Below, in pieces: positions 1-7,101 of a stretch of 7,917 bases of DNA (position 1 is the stretch's first letter; every line of letters begins with the position of its first letter). This DNA is from an uncultured Lachnospiraceae bacterium (GTDB lineage: Bacteria > Bacillota > Clostridia > Lachnospirales > Lachnospiraceae): contig CAMWUU010000151.1 of the NCBI GenBank assembly GCA_947177515.1, positions 1 to 7,917 on the forward strand, given 5' to 3'. Under the pieces are notes generated by a model. That model was given only the letters and a program-made list of their open reading frames with translations, was not told the DNA's origin and ran no database searches. The position numbers and the translations under genes were made by a program.

Positions 1-1008
1 AACCGTTACCGGCTCATCCAGCGTTTCAAAAATACGCTCCAGATACGCAATATTATTAATAAAATTATTAAAAATATTGCCGAGATTCATAATTGGCTGC
101 CAAAATCTGGACGCATAGGAACTAATCGCGACAATCGTGCCGATCGAAACCTTTTCTGGCCCAAGTACTAACAGCCCCACCGCAAAGATGGCCGCGCGCA
201 CAACCACTGCAATATCATCGATGGCTGGCCAGACCAGGTTCGAATATTTGACCGCGCCCATCCAGGCATCCCTGCATTTGCCCGAAAGTGTTTCGAAAAT
301 CTCTGCATTCTCGTCCTCACGCGCAAAAATCTGCGTGATGCGCGCCCCGGTAATATTCTCCTGCAGATAGGCGTTTAAGTTGGAATTTTTATTTGAAACC
401 TGCTGCCACGCCCTTCTCTGATGGCGCTTGATATAGCGGAGTACTGCGGCTAACACCGGAACACCCGCAAATACCACAAGAGAAAGCTTCACATCCACAA
501 TCAACATAAAAATCACGATAAATACCATGTTCAACATTTCAAGGATCACATTAATTAACCCGTTCGAGAGCATATCCGAAACAGAATTAACATAATTGAC
601 CACGCGGATCATAATCTTCCCGTGTGGACGGTCATCATAATATTGAAATGGTAATTTTTGTAAATGTGCAAACAAGTCCTTGCGGATATCAAAAATAATG
701 CTCTGCCCGACCACTGTCATAATACGGGAGCGGATGGCAGAAAAGGCAATGCTTATGGCATAGGTTACAACAAGTAACAGCACAAGCGCCACAAGCTGCC
801 CCTTATCCCCGTTCGGGATGGCCACATCGAGCGCCCTCTGCACGATAATTGGGTTTAAAAGCCCGGTCACTGCCGCAAGCGCGCTAATAAGCAGTGCCAT
901 TACCATTCGTTTTATATATTTCTTCACATACACCGACGCGCGCAGAAGATGATGGAAATCAAATGGTGTTTCCAGAACCTCATCTTCCTTAAAAGTATTC
1001 CTAGCCAC
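1..1008 (-). CDS. ABC exporter half-transporter, membrane domain (partial, C-terminal ATPase domain beyond the window)
   Basis: The reading frame is open from a GTG at 1008 to the window edge, giving 336 codons. The product begins MARNTFKEDEVLETPFDF and contains only the six-helix type 1 exporter membrane domain. Hydrophobic segments lie at about residues 35-57, 70-92, 152-172, 174-190, 262-283 and 288-306. The first intracellular coupling region reads LPFQYYDDRPHGK (119-131) and the second ENITGARITQIFARE (217-231), both typical of this family. The frame ends just after YLERIFETLDEP, where the linker to the ATPase domain normally begins, so about 250-300 residues are probably missing. The GTG at 1008 is preferred because GGAAGGGGG (1017-1025) lies 8 bases upstream; an in-frame GTG at 1017 sits inside that ribosome site. 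The gene overlaps the preceding ABC gene by 8 bases, implying co-transcription, coupled translation and a heterodimer. By analogy with BmrCD and TM287/288, this partner should carry the catalytic Glu, which cannot be checked here. The substrate is unknown; multidrug export is the usual annotation. Confidence 0.93.
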   Translation of the reverse strand, partial: MARNTFKEDEVLETPFDFHHLLRASVYVKKYIKRMVMALLISALAAVTGLLNPIIVQRALDVAIPNGDKGQLVALVLLLVVTYAISIAFSAIRSRIMTVVGQSIIFDIRKDLFAHLQKLPFQYYDDRPHGKIMIRVVNYVNSVSDMLSNGLINVILEMLNMVFIVIFMLIVDVKLSLVVFAGVPVLAAVLRYIKRHQRRAWQQVSNKNSNLNAYLQENITGARITQIFAREDENAEIFETLSGKCRDAWMGAVKYSNLVWPAIDDIAVVVRAAIFAVGLLVLGPEKVSIGTIVAISSYASRFWQPIMNLGNIFNNFINNIAYLERIFETLDEPVTV

Positions 1009-2986
1009 GCTGCGCACCCCCTTCCAAATCCCTGGCTTTTTGCGCCTCAGGCTTTTTTATCCCGTTTCTTTGCCTGTCCTGTTCTCCCTGTACTTCCTGG
1101 CTGGCTGACCCTGCTTCCCTTAGCAAGCCAGACTGCATCCCATAGCTTCTGGCTATTTCCTGCGCTGCAAACAGTTCCTCACCGCCCTGTAGCTTAACAA
1201 GCTCATAGTAGTACCCTTTCTTGGCGATCAGTTCCTCATGCGTGCCTTCCTCCTCGATCCTGCCATCCTTTAACACCAGGATCCGATCCGCTTTTCTGGT
1301 CGAGGAAATCCGCTGTGCGATAATGATCTTGGTACAGGTAAACTCCAAATGTTCCAGCGAATCCTGGATATGTTTTTCCGTTTCCAGATCCACCGCCGAG
1401 GTCGTATCATCCAAAATCAGGATGGACGGCTTGATTGCCATCGCACGCGCAAGCGAAATGCGCTGTTTCTGCCCGCCGGAAAGCCCGACACCGCGCTCAC
1501 CCACAATGGTATCATATCCTTCCGGCATCTTTAAAATAAATTCCTCCGCCGCCGAATAGCCCGCGAAACGACGTACCCTCTCCTGCGACATGGTACTGTC
1601 ACCGTAGGCAATGTTCCCGTCGATTGTATCAGAATACAGCAGTACATCCTGCGTAGCAAGTCCAATATTTTTTCGCAAATCGTGCAGCCTGTACTCCCTC
1701 ACATCAATACCGTCCACTAACACCTGTCCCTGCGTCGGGTCGTAAAAGCGGGGGATCAACTGAATCAGCGAAGTTTTCCCACAACCTGTTTCCCCCATAA
1801 TTGCGATCGTCTGCCCCGGCTCGGCCGTGAAACTGATATGGTGCAGCACTGGGCGGTGCTCGTAGGAAAAACTGACATCTTTAAACTCAATCTTTCCACG
1901 CAGATGCAAAACTGGCAAATCGGTTGGTTTCCCCGATAAGTCCTCCCTTTTTCCCGATTCTACTGCTGCCCCAACCGGCTGTGGCGCATCCACAATCGTT
2001 GGCTCGGAATAATAAATCTCCATTACCTTTTTTGATGCCGCCGAAAAACGCTGGAACTCATTCATAATGCCGCCAAGATTGCGCATCGGGTTAGCGAGCG
2101 CCCAGGTCAGTCCGGAAAAGGCCACATACTGCCCCATTGTAAGCTGGCCGTTAATCAGGAACATACCGCCAACTAAGAGCAGTACAACCGGCAGGAGGTT
2201 TGCAAAGGTTTCGACATAAGGATAAAAATGCAGCCAGACAAACGCCGTTTTCTGGTTTGTTTCCGAATATTCACGGTTGCGTTCATCAAATTTCTCCTTC
2301 TCGTACTCCTCCCTAGCGAAGGCCTTGACCACGCGGTTCCCGGCAATATTTTCCTGTGCCGCCGTGTTCATCAGCGAAAGTTTTTCACGCAGGAGCGCAT
2401 GCATCGGTGCCACACGGTTGCGGAAACACACGATGATAATAAAGATGAACGGGGCAATCGCCAGCAGCGAAAGTGCCAGCCTCCAGTCCATATAGAAGAA
2501 ATACACCGCGGCCGCAAACATCAGCGAAAAACTCTCGATAATCATGCGGATAACCCATGCGATCATATGGCGCACCGCATCTAAGTCGCCCGTTAGGCGC
2601 GTCATCAGATCACCCGTGCGGTAATTGTCATAAAACTTCATATCCTGATGCTCAATCTTTGCAAACAGGAAATTGCGGATGCGGTAGAGCACCCCCTGCG
2701 AAACATGCTCGAAATTGATGCAGGTTGCATATACGATAATGGTACGCAAAAACGTCACCAGCACCATACCCACAATCAATTCAACCAGCAGTTCCCTTTT
2801 TGTCAGCAGATTTTCTGCTGCCTCCTCGCCGGTCAGGAATAAATCCACAATCTTTTCCGAGAAGACCGGCACCGTAAGCTGCAGGACATTGTAGAACACC
2901 GTGCCCAAAATGCCCAAAACATACAGGGCACGATATCCCTTCATGTTCTCCCACAGCCAGCGCATTTTGCTTTTACTGACTTCCAT
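1001..2986 (-). CDS. ABC exporter half-transporter with degenerate ATP site (BmrC/TM287-like heterodimer subunit)
   Basis: This is a complete 661-residue inner-membrane exporter subunit. An N-terminal six-helix membrane domain (about residues 20-325) is followed by a linker (about 330-365) and an ATPase domain (about 366-600). In the ATPase domain I see the A-loop Tyr375, Walker A GETGCGKTS (398-406), Q-loop Gln446, signature LSGGQ (502-506), Walker B ILILDD (522-527) and D-loop SAVD (530-533). The usual catalytic Glu after Walker B is Asp527, and the switch His is Gln558 (IIIAQR). This pair of changes is the known mark of the degenerate subunit in heterodimeric exporters. Residues about 601-661 form a charged, Gln/Glu/Arg-rich tail beyond the usual end. 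The ATG at 2986 is chosen over the longer frame from 3067 because GGGGAGG (2994-3000) sits 7 bases upstream and MEVSKSKMRWLW is a typical N-terminus. The next gene overlaps by 8 bases. The transported substrate cannot be told from sequence. Confidence 0.95.
   Translation of the reverse strand: MEVSKSKMRWLWENMKGYRALYVLGILGTVFYNVLQLTVPVFSEKIVDLFLTGEEAAENLLTKRELLVELIVGMVLVTFLRTIIVYATCINFEHVSQGVLYRIRNFLFAKIEHQDMKFYDNYRTGDLMTRLTGDLDAVRHMIAWVIRMIIESFSLMFAAAVYFFYMDWRLALSLLAIAPFIFIIIVCFRNRVAPMHALLREKLSLMNTAAQENIAGNRVVKAFAREEYEKEKFDERNREYSETNQKTAFVWLHFYPYVETFANLLPVVLLLVGGMFLINGQLTMGQYVAFSGLTWALANPMRNLGGIMNEFQRFSAASKKVMEIYYSEPTIVDAPQPVGAAVESGKREDLSGKPTDLPVLHLRGKIEFKDVSFSYEHRPVLHHISFTAEPGQTIAIMGETGCGKTSLIQLIPRFYDPTQGQVLVDGIDVREYRLHDLRKNIGLATQDVLLYSDTIDGNIAYGDSTMSQERVRRFAGYSAAEEFILKMPEGYDTIVGERGVGLSGGQKQRISLARAMAIKPSILILDDTTSAVDLETEKHIQDSLEHLEFTCTKIIIAQRISSTRKADRILVLKDGRIEEEGTHEELIAKKGYYYELVKLQGGEELFAAQEIARSYGMQSGLLREAGSASQEVQGEQDRQRNGIKKPEAQKARDLEGGAQRG
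1017..1025 (-). promoter_or_regulatory. Ribosome binding site deciding the GTG start at 1008
   Basis: GGAAGGGGG on the minus strand lies 8 bases before the GTG at 1008, inside the last codons of the upstream ABC gene. The alternative in-frame GTG at 1017 uses the last G of this site and would have no spacer, so 1008 is the better start. Confidence 0.7.
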
Positions 2987-2993
2987 AATTCTG

Positions 2994-3000
2994 CCTCCCC
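2994..3000 (-). promoter_or_regulatory. Ribosome binding site deciding the ATG start at 2986
   Basis: GGGGAGG on the minus strand is 7 bases upstream of the ATG at 2986. It argues against the 27-residue longer reading from the ATG at 3067, whose extra residues (MLSHKRKSGQGKT...) do not look like the N-terminus of an ABC exporter. Confidence 0.8.
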
Positions 3001-3096
3001 GCTGCGGTTTTATTTTAGGAATAATGGACGTTTTTCCCTGTCCGGACTTCCTTTTGTGGGACAGCAAATGTCCACGGCCATCCGCAACCTGCCGTC

Positions 3097-3127
3097 AAGG
3101 GGAATAAACGCAGCGAAAAATCCCCCT
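3097..3127 (-). other. Possible stem-loop in the ABC operon leader
   Basis: On the minus strand AGGGGGA (3121-3127) can pair with TCCCCTT (3097-3103) to give a 7-base stem with one G-U pair around a 17-base loop. It lies about 12 bases after the predicted transcription start. No run of T follows, so it does not look like a terminator. It may be chance pairing between G-rich and C-rich runs. Confidence 0.25.
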
Positions 3128-3145
3128 CTCCCCACTGTTTTCGAC

Positions 3146-3174
3146 ATTATAATGATTTTGGGAGGCAAATACAA
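3146..3174 (-). promoter_or_regulatory. Sigma-A-like promoter of the ABC exporter pair
   Basis: On the minus strand, TTGTAT (3169-3174) and a perfect TATAAT (3146-3151) are separated by 17 bases. The -10 is a full match and the -35 matches 3 of 6. Transcription would start near 3139, giving a leader of about 150 bases before the ATG at 2986. The site lies just after the calcium ATPase stop at 3200, so the ABC pair can be transcribed independently of that gene. Confidence 0.55.
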
Positions 3175-3199
3175 TGTCTTTTTCGATAATGAAATGGGT

Positions 3200-5821
3200 T
3201 TATTTTTTCTTTTCCGTAAATAGACATTTTTGTAATTCACAAAGTACAATTGGCATAGCGGAAAGCCCCAGTACCGTTCCCCATCCAGCAAGGTTTAGTG
3301 GTACAACCTGGAATATATTTGCAAGTGCCGGGACAGTTAAAACCGCCGCCTGCAAAAAGCTGCACACCAAAAATGCAACCACCATTTTTATATTGCTGAA
3401 AAAACCGATTTGAAAAAGCGAGCGGCGGCTGCGCATATTAAAAGCGTGGAAAAGCTGCGAGAAGGATAGTACCGCAAAAGCGTAGGTGGAACCGCCGATC
3501 AGGTAGGCGGTCATTGCAAGCAGCCCGATCATTGCACCCTCTAATATGATCTGACCGACGAGCCCATCTGCGAAAATCCCTTTTTTTGGCGGGATGGGTG
3601 GCCGCTTCATAATTCCTTCCTCCGGTGGTTCCACCCCAAGCGCAATCGCCGGGAGCGAATCCGTCACCAGGTTTACCCATAAAAGCTGCACCGCCGCAAG
3701 AGGGGATGGCATACGGCAGAGAATGGCAGCAAAAATGGTAATGATCTCCCCTATATTGCAGGAGAGCAGGAAATGGATGGATTTGCGGATATTATCATAT
3801 ATGCCGCGCCCCTCGCGCACCGCTTCCACAATGGTGGCAAAATTATCATCCATCAGCACCATATCCGCTGCATTCTTTGCTACATCCGTGCCTCCCTGTC
3901 CCATTGCGCATCCAATATCGGCAGCCTTTAGGGCGGGTGCGTCATTCACCCCATCCCCCGTCATTGCTACAATCTCCCCGGATTTTTGCAGGGCTTTCAC
4001 AATACGCACTTTATGCTCCGGTGAAACGCGGGCAAAAACACGGTAATTTCTGATATTTTCCGCCAGTTCGTCCTCACCCATCGCGTCAAGTTCCGCCCCG
4101 GTAACCGCCTTCTCGTTCTCATTTGCCAAAATCCCCGTTTCGCGTGCCACCGCACAGGCGGTCATCACATGATCCCCCGTAATCATAACCGGGACAATCC
4201 CCGCCCCCCTGCAGATTTTCACACATTTTACTGCCTCCGGACGCGGCGGATCCATCAGCCCTAAAAGACCGTAAAATACAAGATTTTTCTCCAAATCCCC
4301 ATTCTGCGCTCCCGCTAAACTACCCTGCCTTTGGTCTTTTCGGTATGCCACTGCTAAAACACGCAGCGCCTGCCCGCTTAGCAGACGGTTCTGCCTTCTT
4401 ATTTCCTCGCGTACCTGCTCTGTTATTGGCAACACTTTATTATCCCGCTCGTAGTAGGCACAGCGCGCAAGCAGAATATCCGGCGCGCCCTTAGTAACGG
4501 AAAAAGTGCTCCCCGCCATATTATGTAGAGTGGTCATACGCTTCCTGACCGAGTCAAAAGGGATTTCCTTTATACGCGGTGCTGCCGAACGAAGCTTTTC
4601 ATAGGAAATATTTTCCCCCGTAAGAGCCCGCACAATTGCAAGTTCCGTTGCCTCCCCGGAATACACCAACTTCCCACGTTCTTTCTGCTCCTGCACATTG
4701 CAGCACAGTGCTGCCGCCATACAGATTTTTTTTGCCCGTTCCGACTGTGGGGCAAGCACTGCCTGCCCGTCACACACACGCACGACCGTCATCTCATTTT
4801 GCGTCAGTGTTCCCGTTTTATCCGAACATATCCAGGTAGCGCTGCCTAAGGTTTCCACAGCGGGCAGACGTTTAACCACGGCATTTTTTGCTGCCATGCG
4901 CTGCACGCCGAGCGAGAGCATAATGGTTACCATTCCCGGAAGTGCCTCCGGGATTGCCGCCACTGCAAGGCTTACGCTTGTCATAAACATATCAAAAAGT
5001 CCGCGCCCCTGCACCACACCCATCGCAAAGATTACCACACAGATCAGAAGTGCCGCGATGCCAAGCCATTTCCCGGTCACTGCTAAGCGCTTTTGCAGCG
5101 GGGTCTGCGGTGTTTCATCGTTCAGGATCATATCGGCAATCTTACCGACTTCCGTACCCATGCCAGTTTCCGTTACAATAGCAAGTGCATGGCCGTTTGT
5201 AACAATGCTCGTTGAGTAGATCATGTTCGCCCTCTCGGCAAGCAGTGTCCCTTCCGCAAACACCTTGTCGGCAGATTTTTTTACTGGCAGGGATTCCCCG
5301 GTTAGTGCCGACTCATCTATTTTTAGCTGAACACAGGTAAGAAGCCTGGCATCCGCTGGGACGTATGCACCCGCCTCCACTTCAATAATATCTCCCACAA
5401 CCAGCTTCCCCGCAGCAATTTCCACGCGCACGCCATCCCGGTACACAACCGCCGTCGGGGCGGATATTTTTTTTAGCGCCTCCAGGGATTTTTCCGCTTT
5501 CTCCTCCTGCACAACGCCCAGGATGGCGTTTAGGATCACAATAGCAAGGATAATCACCGGATCCGTAAAATCCGTATTCCCTTCAAACACTGAAGCGGCA
5601 AAGGAAATAAGTGCCGCCGCTATCAGCACAAGGATCATAAAATCTTCAAACTGCTCAAAAAAACGGCGCAGGAAACTTTTTTTCTTTTTCTGCGTGAATT
5701 CATTTTTTCCGTATTGATTCAGGCGTTTTGCCGCTTCCTTCGCGGATAAGCCCCCTTCCTTGCTACTTTTTAGTTCCCGCACCACTTCCTCTGCGCTGCG
5801 GGTATATGCCGCCATTGCCAT
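3200..5821 (-). CDS. Calcium-transporting P-type ATPase (P2A family, PMCA/SERCA-like)
   Basis: This complete 873-residue membrane pump should export Ca2+ using ATP. An N-terminal cation ATPase domain (about 1-60) leads into the membrane helices. The actuator loop TGES is at 174-177, M4 has PEALP with Glu292, and the phosphorylated Asp334 is in DKTGTLT. The nucleotide domain has KGAPD (444-448). DPPRP (524-528), MITGD (546-550) and TGDGVNDAPAL (621-631) complete the hinge. Calcium ligands of SERCA site II are all present: Glu292, Asn717 and Asp721, with Asn689, Glu692 and Thr720 also kept at the exact SERCA spacing. The SERCA M8 Glu908 position is Gln789 (SFSQLFHAFN), as in PMCA-type pumps, which suggests one Ca2+ per cycle. 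The ATG at 5821 has GGAGG (5829-5833) 7 bases upstream; an in-frame ATG at 5815 is the alternative. Length is normal and no key residue is broken. A long leader with stem-loops precedes it. Specificity for Ca2+ over Mn2+ is inferred. Confidence 0.96.
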   Translation of the reverse strand: MAMAAYTRSAEEVVRELKSSKEGGLSAKEAAKRLNQYGKNEFTQKKKKSFLRRFFEQFEDFMILVLIAAALISFAASVFEGNTDFTDPVIILAIVILNAILGVVQEEKAEKSLEALKKISAPTAVVYRDGVRVEIAAGKLVVGDIIEVEAGAYVPADARLLTCVQLKIDESALTGESLPVKKSADKVFAEGTLLAERANMIYSTSIVTNGHALAIVTETGMGTEVGKIADMILNDETPQTPLQKRLAVTGKWLGIAALLICVVIFAMGVVQGRGLFDMFMTSVSLAVAAIPEALPGMVTIMLSLGVQRMAAKNAVVKRLPAVETLGSATWICSDKTGTLTQNEMTVVRVCDGQAVLAPQSERAKKICMAAALCCNVQEQKERGKLVYSGEATELAIVRALTGENISYEKLRSAAPRIKEIPFDSVRKRMTTLHNMAGSTFSVTKGAPDILLARCAYYERDNKVLPITEQVREEIRRQNRLLSGQALRVLAVAYRKDQRQGSLAGAQNGDLEKNLVFYGLLGLMDPPRPEAVKCVKICRGAGIVPVMITGDHVMTACAVARETGILANENEKAVTGAELDAMGEDELAENIRNYRVFARVSPEHKVRIVKALQKSGEIVAMTGDGVNDAPALKAADIGCAMGQGGTDVAKNAADMVLMDDNFATIVEAVREGRGIYDNIRKSIHFLLSCNIGEIITIFAAILCRMPSPLAAVQLLWVNLVTDSLPAIALGVEPPEEGIMKRPPIPPKKGIFADGLVGQIILEGAMIGLLAMTAYLIGGSTYAFAVLSFSQLFHAFNMRSRRSLFQIGFFSNIKMVVAFLVCSFLQAAVLTVPALANIFQVVPLNLAGWGTVLGLSAMPIVLCELQKCLFTEKKK

Positions 5822-5828
5822 TCCCCTA

Positions 5829-5833
5829 CCTCC
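5829..5833 (-). promoter_or_regulatory. Ribosome binding site of the calcium ATPase gene
   Basis: GGAGG on the minus strand lies 7 bases before the ATG at 5821. A second G-rich run, GGGGA, directly abuts that ATG. The first ATG fits the GGAGG spacing better than the ATG two codons later at 5815. Confidence 0.75.
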
Positions 5834-5855
5834 GTGCCTGCAAAAACCTTCCTGC

Positions 5856-5958
5856 GCATTATTCGATGAACTACATCTTACTGATGCATAGCATCTTTTC
5901 GATGCTATACAGACATGGATGTCCTGACCTTTGTGATCCTGTCCGTTTCCATGCCCGT
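5856..5958 (-). ncRNA. Candidate structured leader RNA of the calcium ATPase gene (three abutting stem-loops)
   Basis: Read on the minus strand. Stem 1 pairs ACGGGCATGGA (5948-5958) with TCCATGTCTGT (5909-5919): 11 pairs, two of them G-U, enclosing 28 bases that can form an inner GATC/GGTC stem with loop ACAAA. Stem 2 follows with no gap: ATAGCATC (5901-5908) pairs with GATGCTAT (5888-5895) across a GAAAA loop, 8 perfect pairs. Stem 3 follows with no gap: GCAT (5884-5887) with ATGC (5856-5859), enclosing GATG/CATC (5874-5877 with 5865-5868). The G-U pairs of stem 1 would be A-C mismatches in a plus-strand RNA, so the direction fits the ATPase leader. The element ends about 35 bases before the start codon. 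I do not recognise the hallmark bases of the yybP-ykoY manganese riboswitch or any other class. Confidence 0.4.
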
Positions 5959-6128
5959 CATCCTCGAACTATAGCTATAATTTACATTATGATACGCGCG
6001 GATAAAATATTCAGAATAATTTCAGGCTTCTGCAAATTTTAGGATATCCTCTTCTCCCCACCTCAAAAGGATTTTTTCAAAAGTTATGGAGTATTATATT
6101 AATATATTTTATATCTCACTTCTTTATA

Positions 6129-6157
6129 ATTATTTTACCCTTTTATATCACCGGCAA
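6129..6157 (-). promoter_or_regulatory. Candidate promoter for the calcium ATPase gene
   Basis: On the minus strand TTGCCG (6152-6157) and AATAAT (6129-6134) are 17 bases apart, matching the sigma-A consensus at 4 of 6 and 5 of 6. Transcription would begin near 6122, giving a leader of about 300 bases. A perfect TATAAT at 6093-6098 is an alternative -10 but has no good -35. In AT-rich DNA either could be chance. Confidence 0.35.
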
Positions 6158-6173
6158 GAAAAATAAAAAATCC

Positions 6174-6202
6174 TTTACAAAACTTATGTTTTCCTGTATG
6201 AT
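6174..6202 (+). promoter_or_regulatory. Sigma-A-like promoter of the HAD phosphatase gene
   Basis: TTTACA (6174-6179) and TATGAT (6197-6202) are separated by exactly 17 bases, each matching the consensus at 5 of 6. Transcription would start near 6209, giving a leader of about 60 bases before the ATG at 6268. The -35 is 16 bases from the -35 of the candidate leftward promoter, so the two would be back to back. Confidence 0.65.
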
Positions 6203-6267
6203 ATAACAGGCTTTCTAAACAAAACCAATCCCTTAAAAGTACATAAAGCCAGAAATGGAGATCTATT

Positions 6268-7101
6268 ATGAAATATAAAATACTTGTGCTGGATATTGAT
6301 GGCACCCTGACCAACTCGAAAAAAGAAATCACACCCGCCACTAAGCAGGCACTCTACCATCTTCAAAAACGTGGTGTGCGTGTGGCAATTGCCTCCGGCC
6401 GGCCAACAGCCGGGACAAAAATGGTTCAAGAAGCACTCAGGCTTTCCGAGTTCCATAATTTTATCCTCTCTTTTAACGGCGCAAAAATCACGGACTGCGG
6501 CAGCGGGGAAACCGTTTACGAGCAGGTACTTCCTCCGTCGGCAATCTCTGAGATATACCGTGCTGCCATCGGGTACGGCACAGGGCTTATCTCCTATGAG
6601 GGGGACGATGTGATCGCGGCAACACCCATTGATCCATATATGGAATTGGAGGCTAAGATTAACGGTCTTCTTATCCGCCGTGTGCCGGATTTCGCAGATT
6701 ACATTACCTTCCCAGTGAATAAATGCCTGATGACTGGGGCACCGGAATACCTTGCTGAGGTTGAACGCAGGATGCAAAAACAATTTGGGGAACGCCTTAG
6801 CATCTACCGTTCTGAGCCATACTTCCTTGAATTTATGCCGCCAAATGTGGACAAGGCAAAATCCCTGGAAAAACTGCTTGACAAGCTTTCTCTTACCCGG
6901 ACAGAAATGGTCTGCTGCGGTGACGGTTTTAATGATATTTCCATGATTGAATACGCGGGGCTTGGCGTTGCGATGGCAAATGCACAGGCATCCGTGCGGG
7001 CACGGGCGGATTATGTTACCGCTTCAAACGATGAGGATGGCATTGTCCTTGTAGCTGAAAAATTTTTTGGGGATCATGCGCTTATCTGCCATACGGAGTA
7101 A
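6268..7101 (+). CDS. Cof-type HAD-superfamily phosphatase (HAD-IIB)
   Basis: This complete 277-residue cytosolic hydrolase probably dephosphorylates small phosphorylated metabolites such as sugar phosphates or flavin/pyridoxal phosphates. Motif I is DIDGTLT, with nucleophile Asp9 and acid-base Asp11. Motif II is ASGRP, with Ser43. Motif III is Lys196 in VDKAKSLEKL, and motif IV is GDGFNDISMIE (218-228), with Asp219 and Asp223 binding Mg2+. Residues about 85-190 form the large C2 cap inserted between motifs II and III, which defines the Cof/YidA-like group. Length is normal for that group. GGAG (6257-6260) lies 7 bases before the ATG, and a good promoter sits about 60 bases upstream. The next gene follows after 130 bases in the same direction, without a convincing terminator between them. 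These enzymes are promiscuous, so the natural substrate cannot be assigned. Confidence 0.94.
   Translation: MKYKILVLDIDGTLTNSKKEITPATKQALYHLQKRGVRVAIASGRPTAGTKMVQEALRLSEFHNFILSFNGAKITDCGSGETVYEQVLPPSAISEIYRAAIGYGTGLISYEGDDVIAATPIDPYMELEAKINGLLIRRVPDFADYITFPVNKCLMTGAPEYLAEVERRMQKQFGERLSIYRSEPYFLEFMPPNVDKAKSLEKLLDKLSLTRTEMVCCGDGFNDISMIEYAGLGVAMANAQASVRARADYVTASNDEDGIVLVAEKFFGDHALICHTE

Larger units (their letters stand above)
5822..6267. other. Divergent intergenic region without a protein gene
   Basis: This 446-base gap separates the leftward calcium ATPase from the rightward HAD gene. The part nearest the ATPase (about 5822-5960) has ordinary composition and holds the stem-loop cluster. The part from about 5970 to 6260 is strongly AT-rich and holds promoter-like sites on both strands, a 12-base inverted repeat (6066-6077 with 6165-6176) and a 10-base palindrome TATAGCTATA (5970-5979). 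The reading frames crossing it have no ribosome site or recognisable protein content, so I see no gene here. Confidence 0.7.

Noticed and set aside
3010..3291. Minus-strand 93-codon open frame between the ABC exporter and the calcium ATPase
   Set aside because: It starts inside the ATPase gene and runs past the ABC promoter and ribosome site. Its translation shows no fold-like pattern, and I saw no ribosome site that would support its start.
4698..5219. Plus-strand 173-codon open frame
   Set aside because: It is antisense to the membrane and phosphorylation region of the calcium ATPase. The translation is a composition-driven shadow with no ribosome site.
5856..5958. yybP-ykoY manganese riboswitch upstream of the ATPase
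   Set aside because: I could not find the conserved loop bases of that class next to these stems, so the class name is not used. An Infernal search would settle it.
5970..5979. Palindrome TATAGCTATA as an operator
   Set aside because: Ten-base palindromes of A/T-rich sequence are common in AT-rich DNA, and it is not clearly placed against either promoter.
5728..6042. Plus-strand 104-codon open frame crossing the ATPase start and the divergent region
   Set aside because: The frame starts within the ATPase gene antisense strand, has no ribosome site, and its residues (Pro/Leu/His/Cys-rich) do not resemble a real protein.
6184..6783. Minus-strand 199-codon open frame opposite the HAD gene
   Set aside because: It is the reverse of a well-supported HAD coding frame, including its catalytic motifs, so it is a shadow.
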